Assembly (NCBI RefSeq): GCF_000006565.2
Contig: NC_031472.1
Coordinates: 3,110,581 to 3,174,580 of the forward strand
Direction of reading: 5' to 3'
Length of the DNA: 64,000 bases
Source of the DNA: Toxoplasma gondii ME49
Lineage: Eukaryota > Apicomplexa > Conoidasida > Eucoccidiorida > Sarcocystidae
Shown here: piece by piece, positions 11,482 through 24,800 of the stretch
Position numbering within the stretch: position 1 is the stretch's first letter
How the letters are laid out: each line of letters begins with the position of its first letter
The notes under the pieces: generated by a model
What the model saw: the letters and a program-made list of their open reading frames with translations, nothing else
Database searches by the model: none
Told to the model about the DNA's origin: nothing
Program-made: the position numbers and the translations under genes

Positions 11482-14400
11482 TCATCGGGTCCACACACAG
11501 TAATTCTTGCCAAAGGTGGCGATCTTCCATCTATGTCCCTCTGGTACCCAGTCCTTGAAGCCTATCTTCATTGCAACATTGGCCGTATCTGGGCGGCAAT
11601 AGCAAGACTGGGACGAAATATACGCCGCGTACAGGCCTTCTTCTGTCCTAAGGATGCAGGAACTCGACTTCGAAAGGCTTTCTGTAGATGTCAGACTTTC
11701 GTGCTGATCACTGGTTGTGACTGACAGAGACACGGTTCTTTATTCACCGACGGACTATTCATACCTTGACATGAAAATGCCGCTTGTACTATGAATACCC
11801 TGGCCCACTCGAACGTCGCATAATTCTTGAAGTTTCTCCCTGTACGATTAAAAGACGAAAGGCAGCTTTTTGAAAAGTAGACAGACGCACTACTGCCGCA
11901 AAAACACAACACCGCGTTCCTGAATTGCGTATTCTAGGAGTACCGTTAGGCACACTGATTTCACACACTCTTCGTCAGTGTCTCCAGTTCCATGGTCTTC
12001 GTTTTGCTTACTTGCAGTAAGGTCCATAGTCGGAAAAGTGGTTCCAGTACACACTAGGCACTCCTGGATGAGTCAGTAAAAACGCGTATCCCTGCAGCTG
12101 CGAGCACGTTCACACGACATGGGTGTTCAAGTTCCGAATAGGCTTATGCACCTGCAGAATATCAACAAGTTGGGCAATCAAACACCAAGTGGTTGAAGTT
12201 CATCCACGATTTTGCCAACAAGAGCCCCAATCGAAAGCATACGTTTTCCATTGCAGTTGACGTTGAAGAGACAGCAGTGAGACCTGGTATTACTAGCGTT
12301 GATGCAGTTTGCGGAGAGGAAATCACAACCTGATGTTCTTCGTCAGCATGTTCTGACAGCGGAAATAGAACTCTAGCTACGAACGGAGTGACCTGGTAAG
12401 GTAGTGTCTTTTATACTGATATGGACAGTTTAGTTAGTGATAGTGGCACCGTTCGATAAACTGCAAGCCTTCGGAAACACCTTACGACAGCGTCGAGGTT
12501 CCCCCCTCCGAATGTAGTGCAGTAGTCTAAGTGATCCGTATCATGGTTTTCGATAAATGTAACTGCTAGTTGAGGTTCCTGCAAAAAACATCACGTCCGT
12601 CAAGGAAAGCACTGGCACACTGAAGAATCGAACGGCGACCTGGTCAGCTTTCTGTGTATGAATTTGTGACCATGTACTGATTCAAAACAATCCTCGCGGT
12701 ATACTGATTTTCGTGACCACCGTTGAAGTAGCGAAGTCAAAAATGATACTATAGCGCACTGCAGTCACAGTTACAAGGGCTGGACACACGAGGATAATCT
12801 CATTTCACTCGCCGGTGCCTGGCAATCAGTGTCGGAATTAGATGTCTTACGGCTTCAGCACGAGGTGCAACTTGGTACAAGAAACCATCGGCAAAAGTAA
12901 CGCTGTCTGAAAGATATTCGTGCGGTCCTTAGTTCATATGCACTGAGTTCCCTGTTAGAGATAAACCCTGATAGAACACCCCCCAAGCATCTGCTGTATT
13001 CATTCAGTTCCTATCAGAAAGCTGTCGCGTAGTGTCCGGATTCGGTAGCTTATCTCAACAAATTCTAAAAACAACAAAGACGAGGAGAAGCAAGACTAGC
13101 ATAACACAGTGTTCGGAGAGTTGGTTTCTAATGTGATAAATCATGTGTATATCTCCCATCGAGTTTAAAGAAGGGTTCTTTCTTTTAATCACTCTCACAA
13201 GTCATGGTCTTAATACGCGACAACCATTTGTTCGCGACTGTTTGCTGAAAACACGAATAAAGCCTGCAGTTGTCGAACTGCATCATGTTTCGAAGTTCAA
13301 AACCCTTTGTGGCGGTACGCAACTCCAGGAAGTTTCCATCCATGTCACATAATCATGCGATGACGCCGCGGAAGTCATGTCTGCCATGGTGACAGAGCAG
13401 TTCTCGGAAGTGACCCTGTCCCTACCTGAGACGCTACCGGTAGACGCACTGAGTTGAAAAGGGGATGTTCCAGTTTTCAAGCGATCATCTATCCATTTTC
13501 CGTAGGTAGATCTACCTGTTTGTGGTTCGGTAACGAGAGGCTAGCGTCTCTGAGGTGATGAGGGTATCGACACCAGCTGCTTTCACCAGGCCTTGTGTCG
13601 CCGTTCTTACCAATCCAATGAGCCCGTTGATACGCCCACATGAGTTCAATTCGTGGAAGTGTTGAGACTCCACGCACCGTTTGAGTACGTAGTAGAGGGC
13701 GAAGTCGAAGGCGGCCAATGATCCTTGACCAGCTCTAACATAGTTAGCCAGCGTCTCAGTGCATCCATCCCAGTATTCGCCTACAGTGAAGGGCCTGTCG
13801 ACGCTGTCAATATACGACTTCTGCGTATTTTGTAGAGTGACACGGAACACCGAAATATTCCAGCAGCAGCCCTATTCATAAGTAAGCAGTGTCGATGTGG
13901 TTGCTGCCATCCACGGCACACGCTTTGGGCCACCACTGACATCAGCTACATGCCACTGGAGACCACCAAAGCACCCCAGAGGGCATTCAGTCGAAAATGT
14001 CAGACGTGTGACAAGCTTTTACCCCCGAATCTCGGTTCGCTCACCTGGAATGCGACTCCGTAACCGCCTGCCATATCCAGGCGGATCGAAGTGTATCCAA
14101 TCTCTCTAACCAACCAGGAGAGCCACTTTTTCACGTCTTCCTGTACTCGTTTGTTAGTGTGATCCAAATCAGGGGCGCAGTCTACCCGTGTACCCTGCGA
14201 ATATAGAGGATTCGAGGGCATTGAGCGACTAACCCCCAGGTTCAGTTGTGGAAAGCAGAAGTCGTTTTGTAAGAGGGAGTGACGGTCTGCTTCGTACCGT
14301 GTCGAAACCTCCTTCACCCTTATAGCCTTGAAGGTTGTTACAAACGATGGCCCATGGGCCCCAATGTGGATCTTCAAAAACAGTCCAGTGCCCGCGTTTG

Positions 14401-17399
14401 TCTTGTTTAGTGGCGCTACGGTGGTTCACCACGACGTCCACGCAGCAAGAGAGATTATAGTCGTCGGCCGCTGTTCTTATCAGTGTCTTGAGATCCTCCT
14501 GGCTGCCATATTTACTGTTCAAGTTGTACCTGAAATTGTACCATCGCAAGACGGTCAACGAGATGAGCAATCTCGTCAAGTTGTCAGATCGCCATTAGGG
14601 CGTCAGTTCGTATTCAGTTTCGTTCCCGGACCACGTAGGACTCTGACACACCATCTGGTTGGCATGTATCCTTCGGCAGCGACGCTTTCTGTGGGAGGCG
14701 GCAGCCAAATGATACTTGCACCAAGCCGCTTTATATCTGGCAATTTATTCTTGACAACTCTATACCATCCGTATGGGTTACGCGATGACACCCAATTAAA
14801 TCCCTGAAGCAGAATATGTGGCTTTGCATCGTTCAGACGAGGCATTTGAAGCATGTCGTCTGCCTTGACTCCTAGGGGTTCGGATAGAAGACCCTCAATG
14901 GGTGAGCGGCCAACAGAAGCTTTGAACCAGTCAAAGGGGTCTGCAGACGGTTTCATCGGGATGCGTGTTTCGTCACAGCCTGCGGGCGGCAGATTATGCC
15001 ACGCTGATACCCGATATGTACATAATTCTGTCGGAGTAACAGTGTCGTCCACGAAAGAAGGAATGGTTCCGGCAAGGGCGGACACAAATGCGAGGTGGTG
15101 TCCATTTTTGTAGATCCGATAGTATCTAATGGGAGCGCCTCCATGATCAGCCGGCGCCTTCCATGTTATCTGGATGCTGCAACAGCAGATGGCGCAGGAA
15201 ATATGAAACCCATGGATAGCAAACTCGAGACGACACAAGTTTAGGATGATAAGAACGCAAGACAACCTTATCACTCCTTCAGCTGCTTTTTAGAAACGGA
15301 ACTCATGCGACTACTGCAGATTCAGTTGAGTGTCGTTCAGACAGACAGGCTTGATACTAGATATCGTTTTGTCGGTAGCCTTTGGCTCTACTCTACTCGT
15401 CAAGGCCCAACGATTGGTCTCTCAAGGACCCCATTACGTTGTGCCACAACCTAGAAAGTAGAAGGCCATTTATTTCTAGGGAGACTGGAACTGTCACGAG
15501 GAATCCAATTTCAGTTCGTGTGTGCGGGCGTGTGGACGCCGATATCCACGAACAACAGGTATTTCCCATTTCAGCGTTTGCTTGAGATAAGCCCTTCAAA
15601 ATCCGTCTCTTCTGCGATTCGTGTTAGTGTTCCCTTCTGTCCACGGAACGGCAACACAGTTGTAGCAGATATGCTGCAGGGACCACAGCCTCAGGTCTCT
15701 CATTAAATCTCATGGTGCGTTTTTGGGTATGACATATGCTGATTGCGTTGCAGTAACGACACTCTTCATTCTTTTCCTCCCCGGCAGAATATAGCTTAAC
15801 GACGAGGCGTGAGCGATATGACAAGCAGATATTTCGTACCTCTTTTGTCCGTGCCCCGTGCAAGCAAGCTCACAGGGAGCTGAGGGTTTTCCCGGTTCGC
15901 CTGTCCGCACTGCGATTTTTTCACTCGCAGCGCCCTCTTGTTCAAGATAGTTGAAGGCCTTTACATGGAAGCGGTAAGTTGTCAAGCCCATTAAGTCAGT
16001 ATCCGAGTAAACACGAGTACCTGGATCCACTGTCGCTATCATCCTGTCATTTCTGCCGATACAGAGACTCATAGGACCGGATCTGAGCAGGCAGTAACCC
16101 GTTTTTGTTAGTCCAAGGTGATTTATTGAGTGTTCTGGCTACAGTGGTTCTACGCTCTCTGCATGTCACGCAGATAAAGGGTTATGTTGGGCACGCACTC
16201 GCCGATGTCGAAGGTGCACTCGACGACCATACGTTATGGTCCGGTCGCTGTTGTGAGACGTCAGTGTTCTGCATAGTTTTCCCAGGCCCTAGAACGAAGG
16301 AACGAAGACGGACTCAGTGTGTATCTCAAAGGTTGACTTTGATACGCTGTGATCTAAATTTTGAGCTGTCAATGTCGACCTCAAAAAAGAGTTTTTCACT
16401 GGCTTTATTTCATTCGCGGTTTCCTGCTTCTGCTTCCAGGACGACTGACTTGCACCCTATTCAGATACAGCCCAGTAATCAAGTTTGTGATATTTTCTTC
16501 AAAGACCTTAGAACAACCTCGCGAACACGGCGTCTGGCCTGTTCCTACCTATACACTTTGTAACCAGCAACATTCTCGGTTAACATCGCCGGAGGATTCC
16601 ACGCAATTGTGGCATGCGAATTGCCCACTTCCACGCTTCTGAGCAACGCTGGTTTTTGAGGCGGGTCTAGGAGAGTATGAACCATTCCATTGTGCAAGAG
16701 GTAACGTCCTTCGGTGCCGATCCAATAATGTTTGCCACCGGGACCTTTGTCCCAGCATGACAGACGTCCTGCGGACCATGGAGCATTACGTCAATTACAG
16801 TTGTAGGTATTTCCTAATATGTACGGTGGGTGTGTATGATAGGGGCCAGTTTTATTTCTTGCTGGCTTGTATTAAGCAGGCCCACGGTGAGAAATGTGTA
16901 GCATCAGCGTCGCTGATACTTTTCGGAATTACACCGGTGGTATCATTCGGAGCACGATCCTCGCCGCATAGTGGTCACTTTTTGAAGAGGTGGCGTTGCT
17001 CGCTGAATGCGTGTTGTACACGTATGACTGCTCTACTAGAGTGTCTCACCAAGATTATACCACTGTCCTTCATGGACCACGGTCAAAGGGCCCTCGCGAC
17101 TCCTTGTGTCAGGTAAAACATCAGGGACCGCATTGTGATCAGTGACGCATGACGCTTAATCATGAGAGTCAAATGCTTACCGTCGTTAAGCAGAAACTCG
17201 ACCGACGATTGAGATATACATGCCATCCATAGTTTTGCTGGATTCGATCTTGCAGCTGCTTTCAGGTAAGGTGGAAGAAGGGACCACGCTGCTTGAGGTT
17301 GGTCGCTTAACGGCTCAGGGACTGGTTCAAGCCGTTCTCCTGGAACAGCTGTCCAGGATCCATCCGGCTTTCGATAATGGATATGCGGGTCCCTCCATG
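11482..17399 (-). CDS. Alpha-amylase (GH13) with starch-binding region and two fibronectin-III domains
   Basis: The protein probably hydrolyses alpha-1,4 links of stored amylopectin. Exons on the minus strand are 17399-about 17223, about 17106-17050, 16768-16549, 16052-15840, 15176-14652, 14529-14298, 14194-14045, 13820-13611, 12578-12486, at least one unread between 12486 and 11733, and a last exon ending at TAA/TGA-type stop 11482. All joins from 17050 to 12486 keep phase. N-terminal exons carry a CBM25/53-like pattern (DPHIHYRKPDGSWTAVPG, then GKHYWIGTEGRYLLHNG). Two FN3 domains follow (IAWNPP at 16600; ITWKAP at 15160). The catalytic domain opens with HILLQGFNW and has all three acidic residues: IRLDMAGGY (nucleophile Asp, 14070), VGEYWD (Glu, 13775) and FIENHDT (Asp, 12545). 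The C-terminal beta-sandwich ends in WKIATFGKNYCVW, typical of plant-like amylases. The true N-terminus lies upstream of 17399 and was not found; the minus frame 17578-18048 is a candidate. It lies in tandem with the other minus-strand genes. Confidence 0.9.
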
Positions 17400-18065
17400 C
17401 TGAATAGGGCCACAGCAGACGAGAGTCAGTCCCCAGGCACGTTTCTCACTCTTCCGCCGAGCGTATGTACGACCGATAGACAGCCGCCCACAAAGTCTTC
17501 ATACTTCATTCCGACGTGGAGAAAATACAGAGGAAGTTGTCAGCGTGTTTGGCCATGTACAGTAAACGATTTACCATTTAGAATACCAAATGATATTTTT
17601 CACAGAGATAATCCACCCCGAATGTTAAATCTCTATCGAACTTGGAGTCACTCCGGACTGTCCAACCACGAGTGACAGTTATTTTCTTGAGTTGTGCTGG
17701 AGAGAACCTCGAACAGTCTCCCATTTCCGTTTCCCGTAGACAAGGGAACGACTCTGACAAGATGTTGGAATCGCTTTCGTCTAGGACTACGACTTGACTG
17801 ACAGCAGTGGGATAGCACCCGCGGTGCGTTAGCGAAGAGCACCGGCAGCTTCCACTTATTTCAATCACAAACAATATCTTGCCATTCGAATGATGTCGGC
17901 AGCAGTGTACAGCGAGCAGCAAACGTCTTAAAAGACCAGTGTTCTGCCTGTTTCCGAACGTGGAAGAAGCGAGCCAGTCTCCATGTGTACTCAAAGCCAG
18001 CGACCGGCCCGTGAGGTAAAATGCGTCGGCAAAACTCAAGGGTAACATTCTAGGTTATAGACTAG
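17400..18065 (-). other. Possible N-terminal exon(s) of the alpha-amylase
   Basis: A minus-strand open frame of 156 codons (18048-17578) lies just upstream of the first readable amylase exon and could encode its N-terminus. It has one moderately hydrophobic stretch (GLLRRLLLAVHCC and ILFVIEISG) but no recognised domain. I could not find a phase-consistent splice join to 17399, so it is not called as coding. Confidence 0.25.
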
Positions 18066-19157
18066 CTAATGAAGTGGTGCACGTTCACTCATACAAACTG
18101 AATGGTGTACATATTGCGTCCACATGCTCGCTACTGGAGAGGTACAATGAAGCATACCCGTTATGTAGAGTAGGAGCACAGAATGCTCTACCATATGCGA
18201 TGCCTCAGTACAGTGCTCGCTGTTGCTTTTCTGAAGAAGAAATGAACACTCTCTAGTAAGCGAAAAACAGCTATGAGTTTTGGGGAATAACTTGGTGCTA
18301 TTGGCTCTCCTGAGCAGGTCGGCACTCGAAGTTATTGGTCGAGATAAAGGATTGGAGAATACAGTTGATCGGTAACTCGAGGAAGAGGAGCGGGCAACTG
18401 CTGTGTCAAAGGTGCATTCGAAGGAGTTGCCGAATGGCAGCTGCCGCTTGCGGGCGTCAGGAGTCGCAAGCGAAGCATGATCCATTATTGAGTTGTCACT
18501 GTCTTGTTTTCTGATATCGTCTGCATGGTGCAGTTCTTGTTCCTGACCCTCGGTCGCCGTCGGAAAACGTTTCTTTGATTCCTCAACGTCTAGCTTCTGC
18601 GTATGTTGCTGAGGGAGTAAAGATGGGATTGCGCGGAGGGGCGTGTTTCTTTCATCCTGCGGAATCGTTGTGAGAGAAACCCAAACTATTTCTCCTCTAT
18701 TGCATTCGTCAGCTCGTTGTCGCAGCCTTGTGGTTCCAGAAGCTGGCATCGGTGTCAGCCGATGAGATTCCCCAGCAGATTGGTAACTGGCACTGCCTAG
18801 TAAGTGGGGCGACGTGTGGAATGGGAGATTCGCGGTGCCAGTGCTTCTACCAGTAGAAGATATCTCCTTTTCCCACATGCACCGATTCCGGCGAATCCAC
18901 GTGCAGCCCTGATTTTTTAAAGAAGTGGCTGATGCACACGATTCCGACGAGCCAGCCGTTTGTTCCTCCTGTTTAACTCGCGGGAGGTTAGATGATGGAA
19001 TGGACGTGGTTATCAATTCGGCATTACCATCAGCGACCGTGACCACAGAAAGTTCTCCACTCGGCAGAGAGGGACGTTTGCGTAAGGTAGGAAAAGAGAT
19101 TGAACGGCGACATGACAATTCCGCAGCATTGTCCTTTTGTGTGTGTATGTTCCTCAT
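18066..19157 (-). CDS. Serine-rich protein of unknown function
   Basis: A long minus-strand open frame runs from 19247. The first ATG is at 19157, giving about 363 residues (MRNIHTQKDNAAEL...). Composition is rich in Ser, Thr, Arg and Gln with runs such as SSSSSYRS, typical of disordered coccidian proteins. The C-terminus has a hydrophobic stretch (SVLLLYITGML) followed by Cys and Met, which might be a tail anchor. No domain was recognised. The frame length is far above neighbouring chance ORFs, which is the main support. It sits head-to-tail upstream of the amylase on the same strand and could be a separate gene or a 5' part of it; no in-phase splice link was seen. Confidence 0.45.
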   Translation of the reverse strand: MRNIHTQKDNAAELSCRRSISFPTLRKRPSLPSGELSVVTVADGNAELITTSIPSSNLPRVKQEEQTAGSSESCASATSLKNQGCTWIRRNRCMWEKEISSTGRSTGTANLPFHTSPHLLGSASYQSAGESHRLTPMPASGTTRLRQRADECNRGEIVWVSLTTIPQDERNTPLRAIPSLLPQQHTQKLDVEESKKRFPTATEGQEQELHHADDIRKQDSDNSIMDHASLATPDARKRQLPFGNSFECTFDTAVARSSSSSYRSTVFSNPLSRPITSSADLLRRANSTKLFPKTHSCFSLTRECSFLLQKSNSEHCTEASHMVEHSVLLLYITGMLHCTSPVASMWTQYVHHSVCMSERAPLH

Positions 19158-21892
19158 GATGCTGAGGTTGCAGACAGTCGTGGCCAATTGAAAAGTGTTC
19201 AAGCGATAGAGAAGCGCACACGCATTCTGCGGCTCTTTCTTACTCACTACCGAGCACCCGGGGCGTCAAATCCGCACTTGAGTGTTGATGAAGAACCAGT
19301 GTTCGCCCCAGCAGGAATGCAGCAATAGTAGGAATTGTAGAGTGCCTATTGCTTGGAAAATCTTATAGGCATTCAGATACAACGAGGCGAAACCCTTACG
19401 AATCTTTTCAGACGTTGGTCACTCCGAAAGTCCGCCAGACGTTGCACTGTTTCCTGAGATACCCACGATCAATTTATTTGGTCCATCAGCCTCACCACGC
19501 CCCCGAAGTGAAAGACACGCCAGGAGATGATATATTTATACAAGTGGTAATCCACACCACTGTTAGATGACGTCTTCTGCCACTGAAGTCAGTTTGATCT
19601 GAGACGTCTGCTTGAGTCGTTCAGAACAGACGACTTCTATACCCTAGTACCTGCTCTGCGTCACTCGAGGAACAAGTGCGACTGGCAGGGCAGCTACAGT
19701 GTAGTCTCGCATGTCCAGTTCGCAGGCATCATGCTTTCTAAGACTGCCCGTCAAGTGACACAGCGACATCACGGTTTTAGATCGTTTGGTACAGATTTCG
19801 AAGAGCCGCTATGTTAAGAGCTAAGACAGTAACCATTGTAGAAGCACGATTTTAGAAACGCATTGAACACACTTACAAAGCTCTTGGTGTCTCTTGGGTT
19901 CATTATGGGGCTGGAAGCCCTTGTCGATCTGGCTCCGGTACGAAGGCCTGAATCTATTGGCTGCATCTGCCACACAGCCCAAAGCTAACTGACCTATAAC
20001 CCAACACATCAGTGTACAGTACCGTAGTGGCATTCATATCTGTTACATTGACTAAAATCCATAAGGGAAAGGACGTGGTCGGGCGTTGTACAACAAAGCC
20101 TTGAAAAGGCATACACAATGATGTGGAGAAGTGCGGTTCTTCTGTGTCAGTGTTCGGACACTGCTGAATGTCTGGACAGATGGGTTCTGTCTGAACTGCG
20201 GATTCGGTAACGCGGATGCGTAACACCTCAAAGCGAGAAACAAACGCTTGGTGAGTGGATGGCCCAAGCTGTGTTAAGGATGAACATTCACACTGATGGC
20301 AGGAATTCGGGCCACCATTAGGCGAAAAAAGTGTGTCAATGCTGAGTGCAAGTAGTCTGATGCTGCGTTATACGGCGTTCAGCCGTGAGGCTGTCAGGCA
20401 GATCGGAGCACCCTTTCCACTCCCGAACGTGACACGCAGAGGTTGTTGTAGCAAGTGAGGTTTCGTCCTGCAGCACATGACTTATAGGACACCGACACTT
20501 TGGGTATCAGGCAATGAAGTGTGTAGAGCCGGCCAGATACTGCCGTCCTGTAAGCGAATGTGGGGCCAGCGTGGCCGCAGAGGGGTGCTTTGAAGAATAT
20601 TTGTGCAGGCAAGCAGCCTTTCCTTTGCCTGCTTCCGACAATCTTTGCCATATTATGAGCAGACCTGAAAGTAACGCGATGCTCGAGAGCCGTCACGGTG
20701 TCTGCCCCTAAAGTCCACAGTAACGAAAACCGTGTAAGGAGTTTACTGAAAGCCGTGGGTGTCGCGGTGTTCACGATCGCAGACCAATACACACACGCTC
20801 CATGTTCCTACAGATGTAGCCATTATTTTGGCACTGTGGTTGTGACTAGGAATGACAGTATGCCCGCAGACCGTACTGTGTGCAACCGTACCTAAATCTG
20901 ACAGAAATGTCAATATGCAGTACATTCAATAATGTCAATATGCAGTACATTCAATAACCGTCCCTTCCACCAACTGTTGCTCAATGAAATCACGTCCTAA
21001 CGCATGTCATTCCGGAGGACCCGCCACAGGCCTGTATGACTGACGGGCGATTCCGGCAGGTTGAGTCGTTGCTATGTGCCTCAGCTTCACCAAGGTCCGG
21101 GGGTCACGACGGGGGACGAAACATTTTCACTTCTCCAGGATTTAGTCTATATTTACAATCAGTGTGGAAAGCGACACATTTTCTTTTTGCCGGGTTACAA
21201 CGCCAGAAATCGGCGAAGGCTTCAAGCCCAAGCGTAAGGATTATATCAGCCGAATATGCCTATGCCTCTCTTGGTGGATTTACTTCTTCCCGCTGCGAAT
21301 ACTCGTTGATTCCTCTCTGCCAAGACGATGCAGAAAACACCTTTTGTAATATCGGCTCGGCATCGATGGAAGGGCTGGGACGTGACAATCGTGGGTTCAC
21401 AACAGCACAGGACAAACGCCGCATTGCTTCACAGCGTATCCTGGATTTTCTTACAAGACATCAGGGACTCTGTGCCTCAATATGATGGCAGTGAAGACGA
21501 GCATGCAGTTGAATCTCTGCGTATCCAGTTGTATTGACCATTCACTAATGTGAAATCACTACAGCATCTGCGGAGGTGGCCAGCGTCTGCACGCACAGCA
21601 CGTTTCATTCCTGCAATAGTGATATATCGGAACACGCGGGGGAATAATCATGTTCCCCGGTACACTGCGTGGTAGCAACAACGCTGGTGGCCAGGGTGAA
21701 TCCCGACAGCCGGCCACCAGTGTCCCATTGGCGACAGATTACACGTTACGACGTTTGTGGAGTCATTGTGTTTCACCAACTTTCTCGTTTACGCCTGGTC
21801 GGCAATCTTGTCTCGAAAACCACTGTTTTTGTCCGCCGCTCGTCCACGGCTGTCGGCGAGAGCTCTGATTAACCTATGAGTTTGTCGAGGTA
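19158..21892. other. Intergenic; no gene supported
   Basis: Only short overlapping chance frames occur on both strands, for example 21036-21485 (+, 149 codons) and 20394-20792 (-, 132 codons), with no recognisable motifs. The one clear structure is the 25-bp direct duplication at 20906-20955. The 3' UTR of the DYRK gene should lie at the right edge. Confidence 0.5.
20906..20955. repeat. Perfect 25-bp direct duplication
   Basis: Two adjacent identical copies of a 25-base unit beginning AATGTCAATATGCAG occupy 20906-20930 and 20931-20955. Perfect identity indicates a recent local duplication by replication slippage, or a read-level artefact. It lies in intergenic DNA. Confidence 0.9.
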
Positions 21893-24800
21893 TCAGTTGC
21901 AGCGCTGATACTCGCCACTCTCCCGCTGTTTCTGCTGTCTGAGTGTTTTGAACTGCTTTATCCACTCGTGCTGCAGCGCTTGCTCCGGGGTGATCCGTTG
22001 AAACGGGTCCCACTGGAGACATTCTGAAAAACAGCGCCATTGTGGCAAAATATACATACAGATAGGCCATGTAAGTTTGGGGTTTAGTTTAGCAAGGAGC
22101 CGTGCTACAGAGAACCACAACTCTGAACGCAAAGCATGTGATGTGATACTTGTAAAGTACGGTTCGGCTTTATGCGGTTGATTCATAACGAGCAGCTTGC
22201 TGGCCTGAACTGTGTCGGTTTTCTCCCGCCTCTTAGCGTCTACGCCAATTTGTCGGCGGAACATTTTCTGGTTGGAGAGAATTCTTTGTTGACTTTTTAG
22301 CGGTTAATGGTGCTCCTTGAAGAAACGAAGTTCCCGGTTGCAAACAAGTTGAACCGTATTTGTGAGCTGGTGATTTTCTTCCACAAATTCCAATACGGCT
22401 GCACAGGATCCAAATCTCCGTGTCCGCGTGTCGGTGTGTGCCAGCTTAATTTCTTACCTCGGATGAAATCGACGAAATGAACGTCGTCTGTCTGAAGCAC
22501 AGTAGAAAGGTCTCTTGAGGACACTCGCCTTTTCTTCCCGTGCGAATTTGTATACGGCTTTGGATCGCCGTTGCTATCAAAAAAAATACGTCGTCTAGGA
22601 GATTTAGCAATAATGTACAGCGGAGGCGGCCCCAATATTTCCATTATACAACTGACCTGATCTGTTTCGTTTTCCCCCGCGAAAAGAGGATGTCCAGTTT
22701 GGAGTTCGGCCAGGATGCATCCAAGCGACCATATATCAATAGGACAGCCGTAACTCAATCCCAGCAGGACTTCGGGAGATCTGTAGAATCTCGACTGTAT
22801 GTAGGAATAGGGCATCTCTCCCTCGGGACAGCTTGAACCAAAATCGATAACCTTTATGCTGGACTTCAGTTGATTCTTTAGAACAATGTTTTCCGGCTTC
22901 AAGTCGCAGTGAACTATCTGTTGCCGCTTCAAAAGGCGCAGAGCTTGTAGCAACTGTATACCGATGCTCCGTATCGCGAGCGATGATAAGCCTTTGAACG
23001 TATTTCGTTTGAGAAACTCGTACAAATTCATGTTCAGCAACTCGAAAGTGATGATCAAGTGATTCCTGAATATGAAATGCTCCTTCATATGGATGACGTT
23101 GCCTTTGTCATCCTTGTCGTTTTGAAGCAATTTTTGCAGGGTACGCACTTCCACGCACCCTTGGACATGGAAATGTTTCTTGTTCCGTACAATTTTCAGT
23201 GCCACGCAACCCCCAGTTTTGTGGTCGAACGCCCTAAAAACTTGACCGAAGGAGCCTCTCCCGAGGGCTGCAATCATCTCGAACCTGTAGTTCACGTGAT
23301 CTCCCAAACTTGCAAGGTAGTCACCTCTACTGTCATCGAAGCCGTTGTTATGACAATCCTTTGCTTTTACGGAGTCCCCAGCAGGTGCTTTCCTGGACCT
23401 TCCCCAGTACCACACCTCGCGAAACTCAAGAGCTTCTGTTTTCTCGAACTCTGTCAACCAGTCGCTGTGCTTCCGTACTAACTCCTCTCCGGTTATGGGT
23501 AGTTGCTTGTATCCGGTTCCACACTGATGCGGGTCTGGTTCCTCGTGGACGGCAAACGTTTTGCTGTTCCCGTGTACGTTTGTTCCAGTTGTCCTAGCGT
23601 TCAGTTTCCATACACACCAACTATCCGGTGCCACTTGAGACAAGCTTCTGCTCGTGTCATCTGCTGCAACACCGGAGGTTGAGTATCCAGGCACTCCCAG
23701 ATTGGGCCAAGGTGCGCCTGTTTGTCGCTGTATGGTCTCCTGTGAATTGACGCACTCTGTTCTTTTCGAATTTTCCCGGCATGGCTTTTTATAGTGACAG
23801 TAAGGGTGCGCCTTGTATGAAAATGCTTGCTCTCGCTGGGCCTCGCTTCCAACAACACAACGCTCGCATCTGGAAAAGCCCACTCGGTGAGTAGTGTGCG
23901 CTTTGGCACTACAGCTGCGTCGAATACAAGGTGATTGCGGCGGAGTCTCGGATATTCCAAGAGGACTGGCGTTCTGCTCTCCCAAGGCGTTTTCCTGCTG
24001 TCTCGGCGCACCACTATCAAGGCGAAGGATAGACGGCACCGATTGGCATGGTAGATGCCGGACAAACATTTGCTGCGGTGACGCCGAGAACCTGTTGTTT
24101 TCCATGAGTTTAGGACTCTTGGTAACCGAAACGTGTCTGATCCTTTGCTGTGAAGTGGTAAATCCTTTATCGCTTTGCCGGCTTGCTACTAGGGACACCC
24201 CCGGAGCTGCTGGCCTGATGCTAGAAGCCTCTGTCTCGGTCTGTCTTCCCCGGCATACTAACGTTTCCGGGCTGTCGGCGCTGATGTTCCACTGAACAGT
24301 GGATATCACAGAACCACGAAATGCATCTCCTCTCTGCTGCCTTGATCGACACAGTGTAACAATGTCTTTCTGACCACCTTTCATAAAGCCTTGTTCACAG
24401 CTGGATGACTCGTTGTCACTCCCACTGACCTCACGACAGCTGGTGTGTGGCATCTGGCTCAGGCTGTCTGATGATAATAGGTTGGACATCGCGGCCGTCG
24501 TCGAAGAAGACGAAGAGAGTCTGCATCCGACAGCTGTGCTTACGTGCTCGGTGGCATCACGGCGAGGGTCCGGGAAAGATGATGCTCTAGCAGGCACCTC
24601 AGGCAACGGGGCAGACTTTGTCTGCGCCGTGGATGTTCGACGGAGGAGGGGTCTGAAACCTGCAGAACGGCAAGCGTCACATGCTGACTGCAGAGAGCCA
24701 CCACAGAAATTTTTCCCCAGGTCCAGTAGTGAGTGCGGAGCTGAATCTCTGCGGTTCCGCTGAGATGTTTCCCCGCTGAGGGTGCAGGATGTCGATGCGT

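Noticed and set aside
13283..13480. Minus-strand frame that looked like a C-terminal piece of the amylase.
   Set aside because: It lies between the donor at 13611 and the in-phase exon 12578-12486 that carries the catalytic NHD motif, so it is intronic; the true C-terminus is at 11482-11733.
17220..17675. Plus-strand frame of 151 codons.
   Set aside because: It is antisense to the starch-binding exon of the amylase, whose minus-strand reading has recognisable domain content.
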